A stretch of 5,400 nt of DNA. It comes from an uncultured Collinsella sp. (GTDB lineage Bacteria > Actinomycetota > Coriobacteriia > Coriobacteriales > Coriobacteriaceae). Positions within the stretch are counted from its first letter, which is position 1; each line of letters opens with the position of its first letter. The stretch is taken from the NCBI GenBank assembly GCA_900555225.1, contig USKL01000121.1, positions 1 through 5,400 on the forward strand. Direction: 5' to 3'. The notes under the pieces were generated by a model. The model was not told where the DNA came from, did not search any database, and was given only the letters and a program-made list of their open reading frames with translations. Below, piece after piece: positions 1-4,865 of the stretch. The position numbers were made by a program, and so were the translations under genes.

Positions 1-910
1 TATAGAACGGGTTGACGATATCCATCGCGAGCAACTGGGGATTGGAATTGTTGGCGAGCAGCCAAGCGCCCTGACCCAGGTAGTTAAGGATAAGCGCCGC
101 TTTAACAAACGGCCAGGATGCGTAGATGTTGGCCTTGCCCACGTGGCCCATGTCTGAATAGAGCGCCTCGGCGCCGGTCGTCGACAGGAAGACGAAGCCG
201 AGCACCATGATGCCCGAGTGGTTGATGGGCGAGAACAGGAACATGACGCCGCGGATGGGGTTGAGCGCGCGCAAGATGGACAGGTTGCCGAGCATGTTGA
301 ATAGACCGGCGCCTGCCAGGAACAGGAACCACAGCGTCATGAGCGGACCGAACAGCTTGCCGATTGACGAGGTGCCAGCGCGCTGCATGGCAAACAGGCC
401 GCAGATAATGATGATGGTAATAATGATGACGTTAGTTTGCCCGTCACCCAACAGCGCGTGGCCCCACTCGATGGTGCGCAGACCCTCGATGGCCGTGGTA
501 ACCGTGACGGCGGGGGTGAGGATGCCGTCGGCGAGCAGCGCCGCACCGCCGATCATGGCGGGGAGAATCAGCCACGGTGCCACCTTGCGTACCAGGCTAA
601 ACAGGGCGAAGATGCCGCCTTCGTTGTGGTTGTCGGCCTTCATGGCGATTACCACGTACTTGACCGTGGTCACGAGCGTCATGGTCCAGATGACGAGCGA
701 AAGCGCGCCCAGGATCATGTCCTCGCTGACGGTACCGATGCCGCCGTTGTTGGCGACGATTGATTTCATGGTGTACATGGGGCTCGTGCCGATGTCGCCA
801 TAGACGACGCCGAGCGTTACGAGCAGCATGCCAGCGGAGAGGGGGATGGCTCCGTGCCCGCCTTGACCACGCTGGTCTTGGGGGTTTGCCTCCAGTTTGT
901 TGTGTGCCAC
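1..910 (-). CDS. kup: Kup/HAK/KT-family potassium uptake transporter, N-terminal half (runs off left edge)
   Basis: This is a K+ uptake permease of the inner membrane, probably an H+/K+ symporter by family knowledge. About 303 codons are present, and Kup proteins usually have 600 or more residues, so the C-terminal half lies outside the window. Reading the minus strand gives a short polar tail, then the family signature [13 protein letters not shown] at residues 34-46. Further diagnostic motifs follow: [13 protein letters not shown] and [15 protein letters not shown]. About seven hydrophobic segments are visible. The Asp in YGDIGTSP and the Glu in [10 protein letters not shown] correspond, as I recall, to acidic residues needed for transport in E. 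coli Kup. I chose the GTG start at 910-908 because AAGGGAG (922-916) sits 5 bases before it. An in-frame ATG at 928-926 would add six residues (MSKGVH) but has a poor ribosome binding site. The frame is open to the window edge. The family call is very secure. Confidence 0.95.
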   Translation of the reverse strand, partial: MAHNKLEANPQDQRGQGGHGAIPLSAGMLLVTLGVVYGDIGTSPMYTMKSIVANNGGIGTVSEDMILGALSLVIWTMTLVTTVKYVVIAMKADNHNEGGIFALFSLVRKVAPWLILPAMIGGAALLADGILTPAVTVTTAIEGLRTIEWGHALLGDGQTNVIIITIIIICGLFAMQRAGTSSIGKLFGPLMTLWFLFLAGAGLFNMLGNLSILRALNPIRGVMFLFSPINHSGIMVLGFVFLSTTGAEALYSDMGHVGKANIYASWPFVKAALILNYLGQGAWLLANNSNPQLLAMDIVNPFY

Positions 911-921
911 GTGGACTCCCT

Positions 922-950
922 TAGACATCCGGTTGTCTGTCTAGGACAGA
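922..950 (-). promoter_or_regulatory. Leader of kup with two overlapping inverted repeats
   Basis: Just upstream of kup, TCTGTC (936-941) and GACAGA (945-950) form a 6-bp-arm inverted repeat with spacer TAG. Overlapping it, TAGACA (922-927) and TGTCTA (938-943) form a second 6-bp inverted repeat with a 10-base spacer. As RNA, the two pairings share bases and cannot coexist, and the second touches the first base of the Shine-Dalgarno sequence. This could be an operator or a small leader switch, but both stems are short and chance is possible. The kup promoter is not clear. A weak candidate, TTGTAT-N18-GATTAT reading leftwards, lies between about 981 and 952. Confidence 0.3.
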
Positions 951-1005
951 TAATCTTTATGCCGTCTTTATACATACAAGAGCAGTTTGGCACATCGGGT
1001 TATTT

Positions 1006-1040
1006 TAGACAATAATCCTCAGCTGGGGATTATTTATCTA
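1006..1040. repeat. Near-perfect 24-base palindrome between the EamA gene and kup
   Basis: Bases 1011-1034 form a dyad: AATAATCC against GGATTATT, with a core that pairs except for one T-G. TAGA (1006-1009) and TCTA (1037-1040) extend it after a small internal loop. It lies 29 bases beyond the stop codon of the minus-strand EamA gene and about 96 bases upstream of kup. It could end EamA transcription, but no T-run follows on the minus strand (GTCTAAAATAA), so it is not a classic intrinsic terminator. The tight symmetry also suits a protein operator for kup. The function is undecided. Apart from this and the kup leader, I see nothing else in the 158-base gap. Confidence 0.4.
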
Positions 1041-1068
1041 CGCAGGTAGCATTTCAAAGCAGGGGCTT

Positions 1069-1980
1069 TTAAGCACGTGCTGTCTGGGCTATGCCAGCCT
1101 TGGCGCTTGCGCGTTTGCCGGCGAGTTCGCAAAAGAGCGCACCGCCGATGATAAGTGCGGCGCCCATCAGGCGGACCGGTGTTATGGCTTCGCCCAAAAG
1201 GACGGCGGAGAACACGACCGCCGAAAGCGGCTCGAGGTAGCCGACAACGGCGACGGTCTGCACAGGCAGTTTGGCGACGGCGCTAAAGTAGAGCAGGCAA
1301 CCAATGCCGGTGTTGACGACGCCGAGCATGACGACGGCGCGCCAATCGATGCCTGCGGCGACGCCGGCGGACAGGAATGAGGGTGCACCCTGCGTGATGA
1401 GCGTGAGGACCAGCGCGGTCACAAAGGCGGCACTCACCTGGAGCGTGGAGTTCTCGAGGCCTTCGATGTGTGGCGCGCCCTTGCTAGCGATGACCATCAG
1501 CGCATAGCAAAATGCCGAGGCGATGCCGCAGGCGATACCTGCAATGGGCATATTGCCGCCTAGACCTTGCGCTGCAATGAGAAAAGCACCGCAAGCAACG
1601 GCGATAAAGCCGGCGATTTTGCCGCCGGTCAGCTTTTCGCCAAAGATGAGCGGGGAGAGTGCCATGACAATGATGGGGCCGCAGTAGTACAGCAGCGAGG
1701 ATACGCCGACGCCGATCGTCTGGTAGGCGCGGAACAGAAAAATCCAGCTGGCGCCCAGCGCAGCTCCCGAGAGGAGGAGGGCTGCGGCTTCGCGGGGGCG
1801 AGATGGCGCCTGCAACTTATGGCGTTGGGTGATGGCGAGAATGGTGACAAGCGAGAGTGCGCCCAAAAACGTGCGTAGTAGCACGATATCCGAGCTCGGC
1901 AGCGCGATGGCAGCGGCGATGATGCCGTTGAAGCCAAACAATAGCAATGCTGCTAAGTACGTAAACAGTCCGTTGTTCAT
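1069..1980 (-). CDS. EamA/DMT-superfamily permease (drug/metabolite transporter)
   Basis: This is an integral membrane exporter-type protein of the drug/metabolite transporter superfamily, 303 residues long, the usual length for a protein with two EamA repeats and ten helices. Repeat one covers roughly residues 5-135 and ends in the typical GPIIVMALSPLIFGEKL. Repeat two covers roughly 150-285 and ends in GYLEPLSAVVFSAVLLGE followed by a last hydrophobic helix. The C-terminus is short and basic (residues about 288-303). The ATG at 1980-1978 is preceded by GAGGGGA with a 9-base spacing. The substrate cannot be read from sequence; amino acids or other small metabolites are typical for the family. 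The gene is transcribed away from a LysR-type regulator 118 bases off, which suggests that regulator controls it. The family is secure and the substrate unknown. Confidence 0.93.
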   Translation of the reverse strand: MNNGLFTYLAALLLFGFNGIIAAAIALPSSDIVLLRTFLGALSLVTILAITQRHKLQAPSRPREAAALLLSGAALGASWIFLFRAYQTIGVGVSSLLYYCGPIIVMALSPLIFGEKLTGGKIAGFIAVACGAFLIAAQGLGGNMPIAGIACGIASAFCYALMVIASKGAPHIEGLENSTLQVSAAFVTALVLTLITQGAPSFLSAGVAAGIDWRAVVMLGVVNTGIGCLLYFSAVAKLPVQTVAVVGYLEPLSAVVFSAVLLGEAITPVRLMGAALIIGGALFCELAGKRASAKAGIAQTARA

Positions 1981-2008
1981 GCGCTTCCGTCCCCTCTATA
2001 TCCGAACA

Positions 2009-2027
2009 AGTTCACTATGGGTGAACT
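2009..2027. promoter_or_regulatory. Probable LysR-type operator in the divergent spacer
   Basis: AGTTCAC (2009-2015) and GTGAACT (2021-2027) form a perfect 7-bp inverted repeat around the 5-base spacer TATGG. T2012 and A2024 are separated by 11 bases inside the dyad, matching the T-N11-A form known for LysR-family binding sites. It lies 29 bases from the start codon of the EamA gene and 72 bases before the start of the regulator gene. It also overlaps the -35 region of the promoter reading towards the regulator. This placement fits autoregulation plus control of the transporter, by analogy with the family. Confidence 0.65.
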
Positions 2028-2053
2028 GGCTTTAGAAGAAAAGCGAATATAAT
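2027..2053 (+). promoter_or_regulatory. Probable promoter of the LysR-type regulator gene
   Basis: TATAAT at 2048-2053 is a perfect -10 box, 46 bases before the GTG start of the regulator. The -35 region is poor (TGGCTT at 2027-2032 with 15-base spacing, or ACTGGC at 2025-2030 with 17-base spacing) and abuts the inverted repeat at 2009-2027. That is what one would expect if the regulator modulates its own promoter. A direct repeat ATGCATAG occurs at 2052-2059 and 2078-2085; its meaning is unknown. Confidence 0.5.
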
Positions 2054-2098
2054 GCATAGTTAACATGACAAAAACTCATGCATAGGTGGAGGCGCCTC

Positions 2099-2956
2099 GT
2101 GGAAACGAATATTCAAAAGATGCAGGTGCTGCTGGAGACGGTGCGCGCCGGAAGCTTTACGCGTGCTGCCGAGCGGCTGAGCTATTCACAGTCGGGCGTG
2201 AGCCGTATGGTGGCCGATCTTGAGGCCGATTGGGGCTTTAAGGTGCTCGACCGCAGTCGCGAGGGCGTAGTGCTTTCTGCCGACGGGCGGCAGGTCATGC
2301 CGGCTGTCGAGGCGCTCTGTGAGGAATTCACTCGCTTGCAGCGACGGGTGGATGAGATGCGCGGGCTCATGCGCGGCAAAATCTGCATCGGTACGTTTTC
2401 GAGCGTGGCGACCCACGTGCTGCCGCCGGTGATTGCGCGCTTTCGCGCCGATCACCCGGACGTCGATTACGAGTTGCTGATGGGCGATTACTCAGAGATT
2501 GAACAATGGGTGGCAGAGGGCCGCTGCGATCTGGGCTTTATCCCGCGTGAACCCCGAGAAAACGGCATGGCATCGCGGTCTTTGGTGCGCGACGAGTTGA
2601 TGGCGGTAGTGCCGGCGGACTCTTTGCTTGCCACGGCGGAGGTCGTTTCTCTTGCCGATTTAGCCAACGAGCAGTTTATTCTGCTAGAACGAGGCACCGA
2701 TGATGAGATTACGCCGCTGTTTCGCCGCGCGGGCCTGGCGGTGCGCTCTAAGCTGTCGACCTGGGATGACTATGCGATTATGGCCATGGTCGAGGACGGC
2801 CTGGGCGTGAGCATTCTTCCCGCGCTCATCTTGCGCCGCTGCCAGTTCGATGTTGCCGTGCGCCCACTCGAGGGGCATCCCCATCGGCAGATCAACGCCA
2901 TATATCGAACGGCCGATGTTTCGCTTGCTGCCGCCCGTTTCCTCGAATACCTCTAA
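2099..2956 (+). CDS. LysR-type transcriptional regulator
   Basis: This cytoplasmic DNA-binding regulator has 285 residues with the start chosen here. The N-terminal winged helix-turn-helix is unmistakable: FTRAAERLSYSQSGVSRMV at residues 20-38, followed by DLEADWGFKVLDRSREGVVLSADG. A linker helix leads to a periplasmic-binding-protein-like effector domain from about residue 85 (GKICIGTFSSVATHVLPPVI) to the end, including a DGLGVSILPALIL stretch common in this domain. I prefer the GTG at 2099 to the in-frame ATG at 2078 because the strong Shine-Dalgarno AGGTGGAGG (2084-2092) is 6 bases before it and would otherwise lie inside the coding sequence. The divergent EamA transporter is the likely target. 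The effector is unknown. No clear terminator follows the stop codon. Confidence 0.94.
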   Translation: METNIQKMQVLLETVRAGSFTRAAERLSYSQSGVSRMVADLEADWGFKVLDRSREGVVLSADGRQVMPAVEALCEEFTRLQRRVDEMRGLMRGKICIGTFSSVATHVLPPVIARFRADHPDVDYELLMGDYSEIEQWVAEGRCDLGFIPREPRENGMASRSLVRDELMAVVPADSLLATAEVVSLADLANEQFILLERGTDDEITPLFRRAGLAVRSKLSTWDDYAIMAMVEDGLGVSILPALILRRCQFDVAVRPLEGHPHRQINAIYRTADVSLAAARFLEYL

Positions 2957-2998
2957 ACGCGTGCGTGTCATTGTCCGCTTTGGGCAAATCTCAGAGTC

Positions 2999-3041
2999 CG
3001 GCGCATTTTCTTATGAAATTGAACTTCCCGATAATGCGCCG
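2999..3041. repeat. 8-bp inverted repeat enclosing the first AATTGAAC half-site
   Basis: CGGCGCAT (2999-3006) and ATGCGCCG (3034-3041) are perfect inverted arms separated by 27 bases. Within the loop, TTTC (3007-3010) and GAAA (3015-3018) can also pair, and the half-site at 3017-3024 sits here. It could be a leaky terminator for the LysR gene, but no T-run follows the right arm. It may instead be part of the control region of the next gene. Confidence 0.35.
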
Positions 3042-3099
3042 CGCTATACTGCTTGCTAAATTGAACCTTGGTTCAATTCGTGTTCTATAAATTGAACTT
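3016..3099. promoter_or_regulatory. Phased AATTGAAC operator array upstream of the XRE-aminotransferase gene
   Basis: AATTGAAC occurs in the plus orientation at 3017-3024, 3059-3066 and 3090-3097. It occurs inverted (GTTCAATT) at 3071-3078. The second copy and the inverted copy form a 20-base element (3059-3078) with perfect 9-bp arms and a TT centre. The outer copies extend to an identical 11-mer, AAATTGAACTT (3016-3026 and 3089-3099). The direct copies are 42 and 31 bases apart, close to four and three helical turns, so they would face the same side of DNA. The array covers the possible promoters and ends 19 bases before the start codon. The natural candidate to bind it is the XRE domain of the downstream protein; this is inference. 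Confidence 0.7.
3019..3091 (+). promoter_or_regulatory. Candidate promoters of the XRE-aminotransferase gene
   Basis: Two options overlap the repeats. The first has TTGAAC (3019-3024) and TATACT (3045-3050) with a long 20-base spacer. The second has TTGAAC (3061-3066) and CTATAA (3085-3090) with an 18-base spacer. In both, the -35-like hexamer is part of an AATTGAAC half-site, so bound protein would block RNA polymerase. The exact start of transcription cannot be decided from sequence. Confidence 0.4.
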
Positions 3100-3118
3100 T
3101 GCCAGCAAGGAGGTTCCT

Positions 3119-4639
3119 GTGGCCCAAGAGACGTTTTGCGATCGCCTGCGACAGACTATGTCCAATCGCGACGTTCGCCAATCGGACGTAATCCGCGCAT
3201 CGGAGATGCTCGGCAAAAAACTCGGCAAGAGTCAGATGAGCCAATATGTGAGCGGCAAGACGATTCCGCGGCGCGATGTGGCTGAGCTGCTCGCCCGTAT
3301 TTTGGAGGTCGATGTTACCTGGCTGCTTGCCGGCGACGCCAATCAAGGCGAGGCATCATCACCCCGCAACGATTCCAAGCCCGAACCCCATCCCTCAGCT
3401 CAAATTGCAAGGAGCACCACCATGCGTACTTTTTCTAAATCCACCAAGCTCGATAACGTCCTGTATGACGTGCGCGGTCCCGTCGTCGACGAGGCCGCCC
3501 GTATGGAGGACGAGGGCGAGCGCATCCTCAAGCTCAATATCGGCAACCCGGCGCCCTTCGGTTTCCGCACGCCCGATGAGGTCATCAAGGACATGCGCCA
3601 GCAGCTGCCCGACTGCGAAGGCTATTCCAACTCGCGTGGCCTGTTCTCCGCGCGCAAGGCGATCATGCAGTATTCGCAGATCAAAGGCCTGCCCAACGTT
3701 CAGATGGAGCATATCTACACGGGCAACGGCGTGTCCGAGCTCATTCAGCTTTCGATGAACGCGCTGCTCGACAATGGCGACGAGATTCTGATCCCCAGCC
3801 CCGACTATCCGCTCTGGACGGCGTGCGCAACCCTTGCTGGCGGTCATCCCGTACATTATCTGTGCGATGAGCAGGCGGATTGGTATCCCGACCTGGAGGA
3901 TATGGAGTCCAAGATCACGAGCGCGACCAAAGCCCTCGTCATCATCAACCCCAACAACCCCACGGGTTCTGTCTATCCGCGCGAGGTGCTCGAGGGCATC
4001 GTCGAGATTGCACGCAGGCATCAGCTGATGATCTTTGCCGATGAGATCTACGACCGCCTGTGCATGGACGGCTACGAGCACGTCTCGATTGCCTCGCTCG
4101 CCCCCGATCTGCCCTGTGTCACCTTTAGCGGCCTTTCCAAGTCGCACATGATCGCGGGCTATCGCATTGGCTGGATGGTGCTTTCGGGCAACCAGCGCTG
4201 CATGAGCGACTTCATCATGGGCATCAACATGCTCTCCAACATGCGCCTGTGCTCCAACGTGCCGGCTCAGTCGATCGTCCAGACGGCGCTCGGCGGCCAT
4301 CAGTCCGTTAACGACTACATCCGTCCCGGCGGCCGTGTCTACGAGCAGCGCAACTTTGTGTATGAGGCGCTCAACAAGATTGACGGCATCTCGGTGGTCA
4401 AGCCGCGCGCGGCGTTCTACATCTTCCCCAAGATGGATGTTAAGAAGTTCAACATCACCGATGACGAGCAGTTTGCCCTCGACCTGCTGCACGAGAAGAA
4501 GATTCTGATCACGCGCGGCGGCGGCTTTAACTGGGCCGAGCCCGATCACTTCCGCATCGTGTACCTGCCGCGCATGGAAGTGCTCAAAGAGTCGCTCGAA
4601 GACCTCGCCGACTTCTTTGACCATTACCGTCAGGCGTAA
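3119..4639 (+). CDS. XRE-family helix-turn-helix domain fused to an AlaA-type alanine aminotransferase
   Basis: A 506-residue fusion protein. Residues about 6-72 are a Cro/C1-type (XRE) helix-turn-helix, with SQMSQYVSGKTIPRRDVAELL at about 38-58 and EVDVTWLLAGD after it. A polar Pro/Ser-rich linker spans about 73-101. Residues 102-506 form a complete fold-type-I PLP aminotransferase, very like E. coli AlaA by remembered sequence (LKLNIGNPAPFGF, YTGNGVSELI, DYPLWTA, VHYLCDE, RLCSNVPAQ). AlaA makes alanine and 2-oxoglutarate from pyruvate and glutamate. The active site looks intact: NPNNPTG 277-283, Asp308 and Tyr311 (FADEIYD), PLP lysine Lys341 (GLSKS), and carboxylate-binding Arg479 (FRIVYLPR). 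I chose the GTG at 3119 because AAGGAGG (3107-3113) is 5 bases before it. A TTG at 3068 would lie inside the operator palindrome. An internal start at 3422 would give the enzyme alone. The DNA-binding part probably controls its own gene. Confidence 0.93.
   Translation: MAQETFCDRLRQTMSNRDVRQSDVIRASEMLGKKLGKSQMSQYVSGKTIPRRDVAELLARILEVDVTWLLAGDANQGEASSPRNDSKPEPHPSAQIARSTTMRTFSKSTKLDNVLYDVRGPVVDEAARMEDEGERILKLNIGNPAPFGFRTPDEVIKDMRQQLPDCEGYSNSRGLFSARKAIMQYSQIKGLPNVQMEHIYTGNGVSELIQLSMNALLDNGDEILIPSPDYPLWTACATLAGGHPVHYLCDEQADWYPDLEDMESKITSATKALVIINPNNPTGSVYPREVLEGIVEIARRHQLMIFADEIYDRLCMDGYEHVSIASLAPDLPCVTFSGLSKSHMIAGYRIGWMVLSGNQRCMSDFIMGINMLSNMRLCSNVPAQSIVQTALGGHQSVNDYIRPGGRVYEQRNFVYEALNKIDGISVVKPRAAFYIFPKMDVKKFNITDDEQFALDLLHEKKILITRGGGFNWAEPDHFRIVYLPRMEVLKESLEDLADFFDHYRQA
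3409..3424 (+). promoter_or_regulatory. Internal ribosome binding site and in-frame ATG at the domain junction
   Basis: AAGGAG (3409-3414) lies 7 bases before the in-frame ATG at 3422-3424, inside the linker of the XRE-aminotransferase gene. Translation from here would give a 405-residue protein starting MRTFSKSTKLDN. That is the length of E. coli AlaA as I recall it, with the PLP lysine at residue 240 and the C-terminal arginine at 378. Either both products are made, or this is the leftover start of a formerly separate gene that fused with an upstream regulator gene. Confidence 0.65.
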
Positions 4640-4660
4640 CGGCAAAGGTAGCCTGTAATG

Positions 4661-4700
4661 AAACGGTCGGCCCGCAACGGATGCGGGCCGACCGTTTTCT
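4661..4700 (+). terminator. Strong intrinsic terminator after the XRE-aminotransferase gene
   Basis: AAACGGTCGGCCCGCA (4661-4676) pairs perfectly with TGCGGGCCGACCGTTT (4682-4697) around the 5-base loop ACGGA, giving a 16-bp GC-rich stem that runs into TTTTCTGT. It begins 21 bases after the stop codon, so the aminotransferase gene is the last in its transcript. The A-run on the left arm is too short for a good terminator in the other direction. Confidence 0.93.
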
Positions 4701-4767
4701 GTCTAAGCCCGTGCTGCTAGCGCTTGTCTCGTTGAGCGGGCGAGGTTCGCGTGTGAGCGGTAAGTTC

Positions 4768-4804
4768 TATTCCAAAATGGAATACTGTTGGCTTAAGCTG
4801 GAAT
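4768..4804. promoter_or_regulatory. Palindromic operator candidate upstream of the amidohydrolase gene
   Basis: TATTCCA (4768-4774) and TGGAATA (4778-4784) form a perfect 7-bp inverted repeat with spacer AAA. A further TGGAAT (4799-4804) lies 21 bases, two helical turns, after the right arm and touches the -35 box of the promoter below. A transcription factor site is likely; no candidate regulator for it is visible in the window. Confidence 0.5.
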
Positions 4805-4833
4805 TGATGTCCGGGTACCTGCTTTTCTAGAAT
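4804..4833 (+). promoter_or_regulatory. Probable promoter of the amidohydrolase-like gene
   Basis: TTGATG (4804-4809) and TAGAAT (4828-4833) are separated by 18 bases, a fair sigma-70-type promoter. The -10 box ends 32 bases before the ATG at 4866. Transcription would begin near 4840, leaving a short leader with an AAAGGCGG ribosome binding site. Confidence 0.55.
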
Positions 4834-4865
4834 GTTTTCAACAAGATGAAAGGCGGTTCCAACCA

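Noticed and set aside
207..803. A 198-codon plus-strand frame at the left end
   Set aside because: It is antisense to kup, whose motifs are unmistakable on the minus strand. Its translation is Met- and Pro-rich with no family features.
911..1068. A ydaO-type c-di-AMP riboswitch upstream of kup
   Set aside because: Such riboswitches are found before some potassium transporter genes, but I could not find their conserved sequence blocks here and the leader is short.
1056..1069. AAAGC-AGGG-GCTTT hairpin at the end of the EamA gene
   Set aside because: The stem has only 5 bp, overlaps the stop codon, and no T-run follows on the minus strand, so it is too weak to call a terminator.
2052..2085. 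Direct repeat ATGCATAG (2052-2059 and 2078-2085)
   Set aside because: Two 8-base copies in an AT-rich spacer can arise by chance, and there is no symmetry with the LysR-type dyad.
2078..2098. ATG start for the LysR gene at 2078
   Set aside because: It would place the strong AGGTGGAGG ribosome binding site inside the coding sequence and adds seven atypical residues. The GTG at 2099 has ideal spacing.
3068..3118. TTG start at 3068 for the XRE-aminotransferase
   Set aside because: It lies inside the operator palindrome and has no ribosome binding site. AAGGAGG sits just before the GTG at 3119.
3395..4645. A 416-codon open frame on the minus strand opposite the aminotransferase gene
   Set aside because: The plus strand encodes a clear AlaA-type enzyme with an intact active site. 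The antisense frame has no recognisable domain and is a by-product of GC-rich codon usage.
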